A DNA stretch of 64,000 bases, taken from NCBI RefSeq assembly GCF_008710155.1, contig NZ_VYPZ01000007.1:1-64000 (forward strand), in the 5' to 3' direction. Source of the stretch: Sphingobium limneticum (GTDB lineage Bacteria > Pseudomonadota > Alphaproteobacteria > Sphingomonadales > Sphingomonadaceae). Made by a program: the position numbers and the translations under genes. Position 1 is the stretch's first letter, and each line of letters begins with the position of its first letter. A model generated the notes under the pieces. That model ran no database searches. It saw nothing but the letters and a program-made list of their open reading frames with translations, and was not told where the DNA came from. Positions 16,522-22,914 of the stretch are shown here, one piece after another.

Positions 16522-17505
16522 TTACTGCGGCGTATCCGCTGCCGGCGCATCCTCGACATCATCGCCATAGGCATCGGGCACCACCAGCTTGGGCGCGTCC
16601 TTCTTGCCCGGCGTGCGGATATCCTCGCCATAGATGGGCACGAATTTCTCGTCGGATACCCGGCCATGCAAGGCCTCGATCTCCGCCTTGCGCTGGCGCA
16701 GATACATGGTCTTGTAGACGGTATAGGGGTCGTCTTCCTTGCGGATCGCCGTGATGGTTTCGTCGAACGCGGCGCGCTCGCCCAGCTGGTTCAGGATCGT
16801 CGAGGGGATGACATAGGTGGGCTTGTTGAACGGCTTGCCCACGGCAAAGGGCAGGATCATCTTGTCCACCGTATCGCCGATGATGTCGCGCAGCGTCGTC
16901 GGCCCCACGATCGGCAGATACATGTACGGCCCCGGCCCGATGCCGTAAAAGCCCAGCGTATTGGCCAGGCCATTGTTGCGATGGGGCAGGTTGAACGGCT
17001 TGCGCTTGGCCACGTCGAACAGGCCGACGAAGCCCAGCGTCGAATTGACGCCGAACCGGCCCACCGTCTCGAACGCCTTGCCCGGCTTGAACTGGAGCAG
17101 ATAGGCGGCGGCCACCACCGGATCCTGCAAATTGGAGAAGAAATTGCGCAGCCCCTTGCGCACCGGGCGCGGCAGGCCCTTATTATAGGCCTTGGCCACC
17201 GGCTCCAGCACCGCCTTGTCGACCGATTGCACCGCCTCGAAACTCTTGGCGTTCAACTGCTCCAGCGGATCGCCCTTGGGCGCGCCCTTGTCGCCGGTAA
17301 CGACGATATCCTGCGCGGCATCATCCTGCGGCGCGGGCGGCGTGGCGGCGGGCGGTGGCGCAACCTCAGCCGGCACTGCCGGGGCGGTGGACGGGGCAAC
17401 ATCCTGTATCGCGGCAACCTCCGCAGCCACAGCCAGTTGCGGCGCCGTGCTTTGCGCCTGCGCACCCATCATCATCATTCCCGCAGCGACGGCCGGCACC
17501 AACAT
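16522..17505 (-). CDS. mlaA: MlaA-family phospholipid-transport protein
   Basis: This 327-aa protein belongs to the MlaA/VacJ family, which removes misplaced phospholipids from the outer leaflet of the outer membrane and passes them to the Mla periplasmic shuttle. The family core runs from about residue 80 to 290 and includes VNSTLGFVGLFDVA, then GYGIGPGPY-like FYGIGPGPYMYLP and GPTTLRDIIG. The N-terminus is a signal peptide likely cleaved after GAQA, then a Pro/Ala-rich linker. No lipobox Cys is present, and an in-frame TAG four codons upstream excludes a longer start, so this MlaA would not be lipidated in the usual way. AGGA precedes the ATG. The gene is monocistronic here. Confidence 0.92.
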   Translation of the reverse strand: MLVPAVAAGMMMMGAQAQSTAPQLAVAAEVAAIQDVAPSTAPAVPAEVAPPPAATPPAPQDDAAQDIVVTGDKGAPKGDPLEQLNAKSFEAVQSVDKAVLEPVAKAYNKGLPRPVRKGLRNFFSNLQDPVVAAAYLLQFKPGKAFETVGRFGVNSTLGFVGLFDVAKRKPFNLPHRNNGLANTLGFYGIGPGPYMYLPIVGPTTLRDIIGDTVDKMILPFAVGKPFNKPTYVIPSTILNQLGERAAFDETITAIRKEDDPYTVYKTMYLRQRKAEIEALHGRVSDEKFVPIYGEDIRTPGKKDAPKLVVPDAYGDDVEDAPAADTPQ

Positions 17506-17710
17506 AATATATTCCTAGCAGCGGCCCCGCGCTCTCCCCGCACAGCCCTTCAAAATCCATGACGCCCCGGACATATTTAATCCGTGTTACATCAGGCATA
17601 CAGCGCGGCTAGAGGTGGTGGCCCGCATCGTCAATAGCAAGACCCGCCCGCCGATCCTCGCTCCGGGGCCGCTCGTCGCAGCATCTTACATTTTGATACA
17701 AGATTCTCGA

Positions 17711-17741
17711 TGCGACTCGTTTGCAACTGCGAGTCGTTCTC
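17711..17741 (+). promoter_or_regulatory. Fur-box-like site upstream of the PepSY/ApbE operon
   Basis: The segment starts with TGCGACTCGTTTGC and continues into GCAACTGCGAGTCGTTCTC (17723-17741), which shares 11 of 19 positions with the classical Fur consensus. It lies 45 bases before the PepSY gene. Similar TGCGA-type motifs occur upstream of tonB and of the siderophore receptor gene. Fur binding is inferred. Confidence 0.55.
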
Positions 17742-17785
17742 TTTATGCGTTGAAATCATCTTTCGCAGGACAAGTCCCCTTTCCA

Positions 17786-18430
17786 ATGCACGGAACCGCC
17801 CGCATCCAGAAGCCCAGGAAGAAGAGCGCCAAGGCCTTCTGGATGAAGCAGCTGCATACCTGGCACTGGGTCAGCTCGGCGATCAGCCTCATCGGCCTGC
17901 TGCTCTTCGCCTTCACCGGCATCACCCTCAATCACGCCGCCGATGTGGAAGCATCGCCGCAGACGATCGAGAAAAGCGCCACCCTGCCCGCCGACCTGCT
18001 GAAACAGGTGGCGGCCGACGATGCACCCGATGCCAAAAAGCCCCTGCCCGCGCCGGTCGCGGCCTGGGTGGAAAAATCCGTCGGCCAGTCGGGCCAGGGC
18101 GTCGCCGAATGGTCGGCCGACGAAATCTATCTCGCTTTGCCCCGCCCCGGCGGCGACGGCTGGGTGTCGATCGACCGGCATGACGGCAAGGTCAGCAGCG
18201 AAACCACCAGCCGCGGCTGGATCAGCTATCTCAATGATCTGCATAAGGGCCGCAATGCCGGCGGCGCGTGGAAGTGGTTCATCGACATCTTCTCGATCGC
18301 CTGCTTCGTCTTCGCGCTCACCGGCCTCGTCCTGCTGCAAATCCATGCCAAGAAACGGCCGAGCACCTGGCCTCTGGTCGCCGCCGGCCTCGCCATCCCG
18401 GCGATCCTTGCCATCATCTTCATCCACTAA
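17786..18430 (+). CDS. PepSY-associated membrane protein
   Basis: The start at 17786 is chosen because the protein begins there with the basic MHGTARIQKPRKK region typical before the first helix; the longer frame has no support. The 214-aa protein has a first membrane helix at about 38-56 (ISLIGLLLFAFTGITLNHA), a periplasmic PepSY-like domain at about 60-150, and two C-terminal helices. HTWHW and DLHKGRN hold His residues that in PepSY-TM families are candidate heme or metal ligands. It is the first gene of a four-gene operon with DUF2271, DUF4198 and ApbE proteins; such clusters are linked to flavin-based extracytoplasmic redox, often for iron. It likely passes electrons through the inner membrane. 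Confidence 0.8.
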   Translation: MHGTARIQKPRKKSAKAFWMKQLHTWHWVSSAISLIGLLLFAFTGITLNHAADVEASPQTIEKSATLPADLLKQVAADDAPDAKKPLPAPVAAWVEKSVGQSGQGVAEWSADEIYLALPRPGGDGWVSIDRHDGKVSSETTSRGWISYLNDLHKGRNAGGAWKWFIDIFSIACFVFALTGLVLLQIHAKKRPSTWPLVAAGLAIPAILAIIFIH

Positions 18431-18448
18431 CGGGGGATTATTTCGCTC

Positions 18449-18982
18449 ATGCAGATCAGTCATCGCCTGCTGCTGACCGGCACGGCCGCACTCGGCGCTG
18501 CGGGAACCGCGGCGGCACCTGCCACGGCCCAGACGCTCAACGTCAGCGTCGCCATTCCGCGCCTGTCGGTCGCCGAATATCATCGCCCCTATGTCGCCAT
18601 CTGGGTCGAAAAGGAGGGCGCCGCCCCCCGCAGCCTGGCGGTCTGGTATGATTATGACAAGGCCAAGGGCGAAGGCACCAAATGGCTGCGCGACGTGCGC
18701 CAGTGGTGGCGCGCATCCGGCCGTGCGCTGACCTTCCCGGTCGATGGCGTCAGCGGCGCGACCCGCGCGCCCGGCGACCAGAAGATCGCCTTCACGGCCG
18801 GCAAGGGACCGCTCGGCACGCTCGCGCCCGGCAATTACACGCTGCTGGTCGAAGCGGCCCGCGAAGTGGGTGGCCGCGAAGTCGTCCGCCTGCCCTTCTC
18901 ATGGCCGCCAAAGCCCGGCGCCACGGTCCGCGCGGCGGGCAGCAGCGAATTGGGCGCCGTCGCCCTCAGCTTCGGAAAGTAA
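18449..18982 (+). CDS. DUF2271 periplasmic protein with ApbE flavinylation motif
   Basis: The 177-aa protein has a signal peptide (cleavage likely after PATA, near residue 27) and a DUF2271 domain (VAEYHRPYVAIWVEKE). At residues 99-105 it contains DGVSGAT, an exact match to the ApbE target pattern D-x-x-S/T-G-A-T/S, in which Thr105 would receive covalent FMN. The ApbE enzyme is encoded two genes downstream. This makes the protein the likely flavin-carrying redox partner of the PepSY membrane protein encoded just upstream (18-base gap). The motif match is direct; flavinylation is inferred from the known ApbE system. Confidence 0.85.
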   Translation: MQISHRLLLTGTAALGAAGTAAAPATAQTLNVSVAIPRLSVAEYHRPYVAIWVEKEGAAPRSLAVWYDYDKAKGEGTKWLRDVRQWWRASGRALTFPVDGVSGATRAPGDQKIAFTAGKGPLGTLAPGNYTLLVEAAREVGGREVVRLPFSWPPKPGATVRAAGSSELGAVALSFGK

Positions 18983-18995
18983 CAGGGGAAAGACC

Positions 18996-19892
18996 ATGAA
19001 GGCCAGATTTCTGATCGCGGGCGCACTCGCCGCCCTTTCGCTCGCCACCACGGCGCAGGCCCACCGCCAGTGGATGTTGCCGTCGTCCACCACCCTGTCG
19101 GGCGATGACAGCTGGGTGACGGTTGACGCCGCCATTTCCAACGACGTCTTCTATTTCGAACATTTCCCGATGGGCACGGAAAATGTCGTCGTCACCGAAC
19201 CGGACGGCGCAGCCGGCAAGATCGAAAATGCCGCCAAGGGCCGCTATCGTTCGACCTTCGACGTCCATCTGACAAAGCCCGGCACCTATCGCATCGCCAA
19301 TGTGTCGACCGGCGTGATGGGCAGCTACACGCTGAACGGCAAGCAGGAACGCCTGCCGCGCGGCACGACGAAGGACAAGCTGGCTAGCGTCATCCCCGCC
19401 GGCGCGACCAATGTGCAGACCGCCGAAATGGCGAGCCGGAACGAGATTTTCGTGACGCTGGGCGCACCCAGCACCACCATCTTCAAGCCCACCGGCGTCG
19501 GCATCGAGCTGGTTCCCGTCACCCACCCCAACGACCTCGTATCGGGCGAAGCGGCGACCTTCCAGTTCCTGCTGGACGGCAAGCCCGCTGCCGGCCTCAA
19601 GATCACGGTCATCCCCGGCGGCATCCGCTACCGCGACGCGCTGGGCCAGATCGATCTGACGGCCGACAAGGATGGCAAGGCAACGATCACCTGGCCGCAG
19701 CCCGGCATGTACTGGCTGAACGCCACGCTCGGCGGTGGCCGTGAAGGCGGTCCGGGCGGCGAAGGTGGTCCCGGTGGCCCCGGCGCCAAGGCCGGCGAAG
19801 GCACCCCGCCCGCGCCGCGCCCGCAGGCTCCGGCCGGCCCGCCGCAGCGCCGCGCATCCTACATCACCACGCTGGAAGTGCTGGCGCCCTGA
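18996..19892 (+). CDS. DUF4198 periplasmic protein
   Basis: Start at 18996 follows AGGGGAAAG and sits 13 bases after the DUF2271 stop. The 298-aa protein has a clear Sec signal peptide cleaved after TAQA, exposing an N-terminal His (HRQWMLPSSTTL), as in many DUF4198 proteins; such an N-terminal His can bind metal. The body is an all-beta, Ig-like fold. A Gly-rich then Pro-rich segment precedes the C-terminal ITTLEVLAP strand. DUF4198 proteins have been linked to metal (nickel or iron) handling, but the ligand here is unknown. It shares the operon with the flavinylation genes, suggesting a metal-redox role in the periplasm. Confidence 0.85.
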   Translation: MKARFLIAGALAALSLATTAQAHRQWMLPSSTTLSGDDSWVTVDAAISNDVFYFEHFPMGTENVVVTEPDGAAGKIENAAKGRYRSTFDVHLTKPGTYRIANVSTGVMGSYTLNGKQERLPRGTTKDKLASVIPAGATNVQTAEMASRNEIFVTLGAPSTTIFKPTGVGIELVPVTHPNDLVSGEAATFQFLLDGKPAAGLKITVIPGGIRYRDALGQIDLTADKDGKATITWPQPGMYWLNATLGGGREGGPGGEGGPGGPGAKAGEGTPPAPRPQAPAGPPQRRASYITTLEVLAP

Positions 19893-19951
19893 CACCGCCG
19901 ACGTCCCACGGCGTCCGTATCGCGATCGCGCCCGGCCTGTCGCCCGACCAG

Positions 19952-20866
19952 TTGGTTGGGCGACAGCAGCCGGGCGCGATCCTTTCGTTTGGCGGGCCGA
20001 CCATGGGCACCAGTTGGTCGGCGCAGATCGTGGCGCCGCCCGCAGGCTGCGCCGCCGCGATCGAAGCGGTGCTGGCCCGCATCATCGACCAGATGAGCAA
20101 TTGGGAAGCGGACAGCGCCATCAGCCGCTTCAACCGCGCGCCCGTCGGCGAATGGATGGCCTTGCCGCCGGAGATGCTGACGGTGCTGCGCGCCGGGCTG
20201 GACATGGCCCGCCTGTCGCACGGCGCCTTCGATCCCGCGATCGGCCGGCTGGTCGATCATTGGGGCTTCGGGCCGAACGCCTTCGCCTCCCCCTATGCCA
20301 TCGCGGCACCATGGCGCCGGATAGAGTTGGAGCGCGGCCATGCCCGCCGGCTGGCCGATGTGACGCTCGATTTCTCCGGCATTGCCAAGGGTTTTGCCGT
20401 CGATGCCGTGGCGGAGGCATTGCTCGACATGGGCGTCACGAATTTCCTGATCGAAATCGGCGGCGAACTGCGCGGTGAGGGCATAAAGCCCGACCTCCAG
20501 CCCTGGTGGGTGGATGTCGAAACGCCGACCGACCTGCCCGTCCCCACGCTGCGCATTGCGCTGTGCGACCTGGCCGTCGCCACCTCCGGCGACTATCGCC
20601 GCTTCCGCATGCAGGACGGCGCCCGCCTGTCCCACAGCATCGACCCCACGACCGGCCAGCCGATCGCACAGGGCGTCGCGTCGGTGACGGTGCTGCACGC
20701 TCAGGCGATGCTGGCCGACGCCTGGGCCACCGCCATCACCGTAATGGGGCCGGATCGCGGCATGCACCTCGCCACCCGCCACGGCCTGCCCGCGCGCCTG
20801 GTGATGCGCACGGCAAGCGGCGCACAGGAATATATGACGCCGGCCATGGCCGCGATGCTGGATTGA
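19952..20866 (+). CDS. apbE: FAD:protein FMN transferase (ApbE)
   Basis: ApbE transfers FMN from FAD to a Ser/Thr of extracytoplasmic proteins, using Mg2+. Visible motifs are GGPTMGTSWSA at the N-terminus, LDFSGIAKGFAVD, IGGEL, SHSIDPTTGQP and LADAWATA, covering the whole catalytic domain. The only conventional start in frame is TTG at 19952, which lacks a ribosome site. Upstream in the same frame the sequence is still protein-like (HGVRIAIAPGLS) back to a CTG at 19889 that overlaps the DUF4198 stop and is preceded by GGAAGTG, so translation may begin there. No signal peptide is visible in either version, which is odd for a periplasmic enzyme. The DUF2271 protein is the probable substrate. 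Confidence 0.92.
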   Translation: MVGRQQPGAILSFGGPTMGTSWSAQIVAPPAGCAAAIEAVLARIIDQMSNWEADSAISRFNRAPVGEWMALPPEMLTVLRAGLDMARLSHGAFDPAIGRLVDHWGFGPNAFASPYAIAAPWRRIELERGHARRLADVTLDFSGIAKGFAVDAVAEALLDMGVTNFLIEIGGELRGEGIKPDLQPWWVDVETPTDLPVPTLRIALCDLAVATSGDYRRFRMQDGARLSHSIDPTTGQPIAQGVASVTVLHAQAMLADAWATAITVMGPDRGMHLATRHGLPARLVMRTASGAQEYMTPAMAAMLD

Positions 20867-20903
20867 GCGCGTTTTAGGGTGGGAAGCGGATGCTCCCAAC
20901 ATT

Positions 20904-20994
20904 CGTCACCCCGGGCTTGATCCGGGGTCCCGCTGCCGTCTCGAAGCCATAGATTGGAAGAAAAGCGGGATCCCGGATCAAGCCCGGGATGACG
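20904..20994. repeat. REP-like palindrome, family 2
   Basis: CGTCACCCCGGGCTTGATCC on the left and GGATCAAGCCCGGGATGACG on the right are inverted repeats enclosing about 50 bases. The type is widespread between alphaproteobacterial genes. A related half copy is at 38093-38120. Confidence 0.85.
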
Positions 20995-21042
20995 ATATCG
21001 CGAATATCCGATCCCGCGCCTCCCCCTTCCACAAAACTTCCA

Positions 21043-21284
21043 AAGTAGGATTTTCTCTGATCTATCCTCACAGATGGACCAGCCCCATCCATCGCCGCGA
21101 AGGCGTGACCTTCCAGTCGCAAAAGCGGCCCAAGCCTGTCGCGCCGACGGCGCAGCACTGGCGCATCTTCATGACCCATGTGACGCGTCGGTGACGCCGC
21201 ACGCGCGCTTCGCGAGCGCAAAAGGCCCCAAAAGGCCCTGCCACGGTGTGAACTTCGTTGGAGAAACGGACCTGTGACCCTGAG
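21043..21284. repeat. Conserved intergenic element, copy A
   Basis: The element starts with a hairpin AGGAT...ATCCT (21047-21068, loop contains TCTCTGATC) and ends with ACGGTGTGAACTTCG (21243-21257) and GTGACCCTGA. Copy B near 38.5 kb has the same start, the same 15-base end motif and a similar length. The identity of the element is unknown; it could be a small RNA or a non-autonomous mobile sequence. Confidence 0.55.
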
Positions 21285-21285
21285 A

Positions 21286-21969
21286 TCAAGCGTCGGCCCA
21301 GCGGCGCAGCAGGTTGTGATATACGCCGGTCAGCCGGATCACCTCGTCATGACCCTGCCCCATGGCGGCGGCGACGCCCTGTACGCTGCGATCGAGGTCG
21401 AACAGCATCTGCCGCGCGCCATCGTCCCGAACCATCGACTGGAGCCAGAAGAAGCTGGCCACGCGCCGCCCGCGCGTCACCGGTTCGACCCGATGCAGCG
21501 AGGAGGACGGATAGAGTACCGCATGCCCCGCCGGCAGCTTCACCTGCTGCACGCCGAAATGCGTCTCGATCGTCAGTTCGCCGCCATCATAGGCGTCCGG
21601 CGCCTCCAGAAAGACGGTGATCGACAGGTCGGAACGCACGCGAAAGCCGGTGCCGGCCTGGATGCGCACGGCATTGTCGACATGCACGCCGAAATTCTGC
21701 CCCCCGGCATAGCTGTTGAAAAGCGGCGGAAAAATCCTGAGCGGCAATGCGGCCGCGATGAACAAGGGCGATCGACCGAGCGCATCCAGCACCATCTGCC
21801 CGGCGCGTTTCGCCGCCTCGCTATCCTCGGGCAATTGCAGGTTGCGCTTGGCAAGGGCGGACTGGTGGCCGGATGTGATGTTGCCATCCACCCAGTCGGC
21901 CGCGTCGATCAGCGCGCGGATAGCAGCGACGCCGTCAGCGTCGATCAGGTCGGGTATGGCAATCAACAT
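21286..21969 (-). CDS. piuC: Fe2+-dependent dioxygenase, PKHD type (PiuC/YbiX)
   Basis: This 227-aa protein is a 2-oxoglutarate/Fe(II) oxygenase of the PiuC/YbiX family, genes that accompany catecholate siderophore receptors (fiu-ybiX in E. coli, piuA-piuC in Pseudomonas). The iron triad His96, Asp98 (FGVHVDNA) and His159 (SSLHRVEP) is present, and Arg168/169 in TRGRR would bind 2-oxoglutarate. It is cytoplasmic. The gene lies 15 bases downstream of tonB and in line with the siderophore receptor, so the cassette is receptor, TonB, dioxygenase. The substrate is unknown; siderophore processing is a common proposal. Confidence 0.95.
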   Translation of the reverse strand: MLIAIPDLIDADGVAAIRALIDAADWVDGNITSGHQSALAKRNLQLPEDSEAAKRAGQMVLDALGRSPLFIAAALPLRIFPPLFNSYAGGQNFGVHVDNAVRIQAGTGFRVRSDLSITVFLEAPDAYDGGELTIETHFGVQQVKLPAGHAVLYPSSSLHRVEPVTRGRRVASFFWLQSMVRDDGARQMLFDLDRSVQGVAAAMGQGHDEVIRLTGVYHNLLRRWADA

Positions 21970-21984
21970 GGAAAAGCGTGTCCG

Positions 21985-22752
21985 TCAGGCGGCGTCGGTC
22001 CGCAGGATGAAAGGAATTTCGACCACGCCCTTGACCCGCACGGCCTGACCGCTGCGCAGGATCGGCTTCCAGCGCCAGCCCTTCACGGCGTCGCGCGCGG
22101 CATTGTCCAGCCGGGAAGAGCCGCTGCTCTGCGCCACGCTGATGCTTTCGACCGCGCCGTCTAGCCCGACGATCAGGCTGAGCACGACCGTGCCCTGTTC
22201 ATGCTTGCGGCGGCTTTCGACCGGATAGCGCGGCGGCTTGCCCGCCACCATCTGCGCGCCGAGGTCGCCGCCCTGCACGATGCTGGGCGGGGCCGGCGGC
22301 GCGGCGGGCGCCGGTGGCCCCGGCACGGCCACCGTGACCGCGACGGGCGTGGGGGTCGGCACCGGGGTCGGATCGGGCGTCGTCTGTATCGTCTGGACCG
22401 GCACGGGTGTTTGCACGATGGGCGGCGGCGCGACCACTGCGGGCTTGGTCGGCGGTGGCGGTGGCGTCTCGGCGGCCGGGGGCGGTGGTGGCGGGGTCAG
22501 GTTGACGACCGTCAGCTTTGCCGCCTCCATGCGCTGCACATGGTTACGCACTTGAACGAGCGCGCTGATCGCCAGCGCGTGAAGGGCAAGAATGGCCGCG
22601 ATGGCAGGAAGATTGGGCCGCGACCGTGCCCCATAGCGAGCGGCGGCTGGGCCGGAGGCGACCGACGAACGGGACATGGCGGGCGCGGGCGTGATCGCCT
22701 GCTCCGAAATGGCATCATAATCGTCGATCGGCAGACTCGCGGCTTGCAGCAT
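21985..22752 (-). CDS. tonB: TonB energy-transducing protein
   Basis: The 255-aa protein couples inner-membrane proton motive force to TonB-dependent receptors. A cytoplasmic N-terminal tail is followed by one membrane anchor at about residues 49-67 (AIAAILALHALAISALV), a Pro-rich periplasmic spacer (about 85-165, many PPPP and PTPVPTP repeats), and the C-terminal TonB domain (from about 175, KPPRYPVESRRKHEQG then GRWKP-like WRWKPILRSG). GGGAGG precedes the start. It is located between the piuC-like gene and the siderophore receptor, so it is probably dedicated to that receptor. An iron-type regulatory motif lies upstream. Confidence 0.93.
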   Translation of the reverse strand: MLQAASLPIDDYDAISEQAITPAPAMSRSSVASGPAAARYGARSRPNLPAIAAILALHALAISALVQVRNHVQRMEAAKLTVVNLTPPPPPPAAETPPPPPTKPAVVAPPPIVQTPVPVQTIQTTPDPTPVPTPTPVAVTVAVPGPPAPAAPPAPPSIVQGGDLGAQMVAGKPPRYPVESRRKHEQGTVVLSLIVGLDGAVESISVAQSSGSSRLDNAARDAVKGWRWKPILRSGQAVRVKGVVEIPFILRTDAA

Positions 22753-22792
22753 GACAGCGCCTCCCTTTCCGCGCCCATAACGCGAAGCCTAA

Positions 22793-22809
22793 TGCGAATC
22801 AATTGCGTC
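22793..22809. promoter_or_regulatory. Iron-regulator-like motif upstream of tonB
   Basis: TGCGAATCAATTGCGTC lies about 40 bases before the tonB start. It matches the TGCGA-x-TC-x2-TTGC pattern also seen before the PepSY/ApbE operon and near the siderophore receptor gene. Confidence 0.45.
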
Positions 22810-22914
22810 CTGGCAATAATCAGCAAAGTTTGGGCGGGCGGCGACCCGATGCAGATTGCAATAATCGCCGCCCACCCCTTATTTTCTCGCCCCGCGCAGC
22901 CGGGGATTTCAGGA

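Larger units (their letters stand above)
20867..21285. other. 419-base gap: REP element plus unexplained conserved element
   Basis: The region lies between convergent genes (apbE and the PiuC-type gene). It contains a family-2 REP-like palindrome (20904-20994) and, right after it, element A (21043-21284), which is related to element B near 38.5 kb. I see no credible gene; short frames on both strands lack ribosome sites. Confidence 0.6.
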
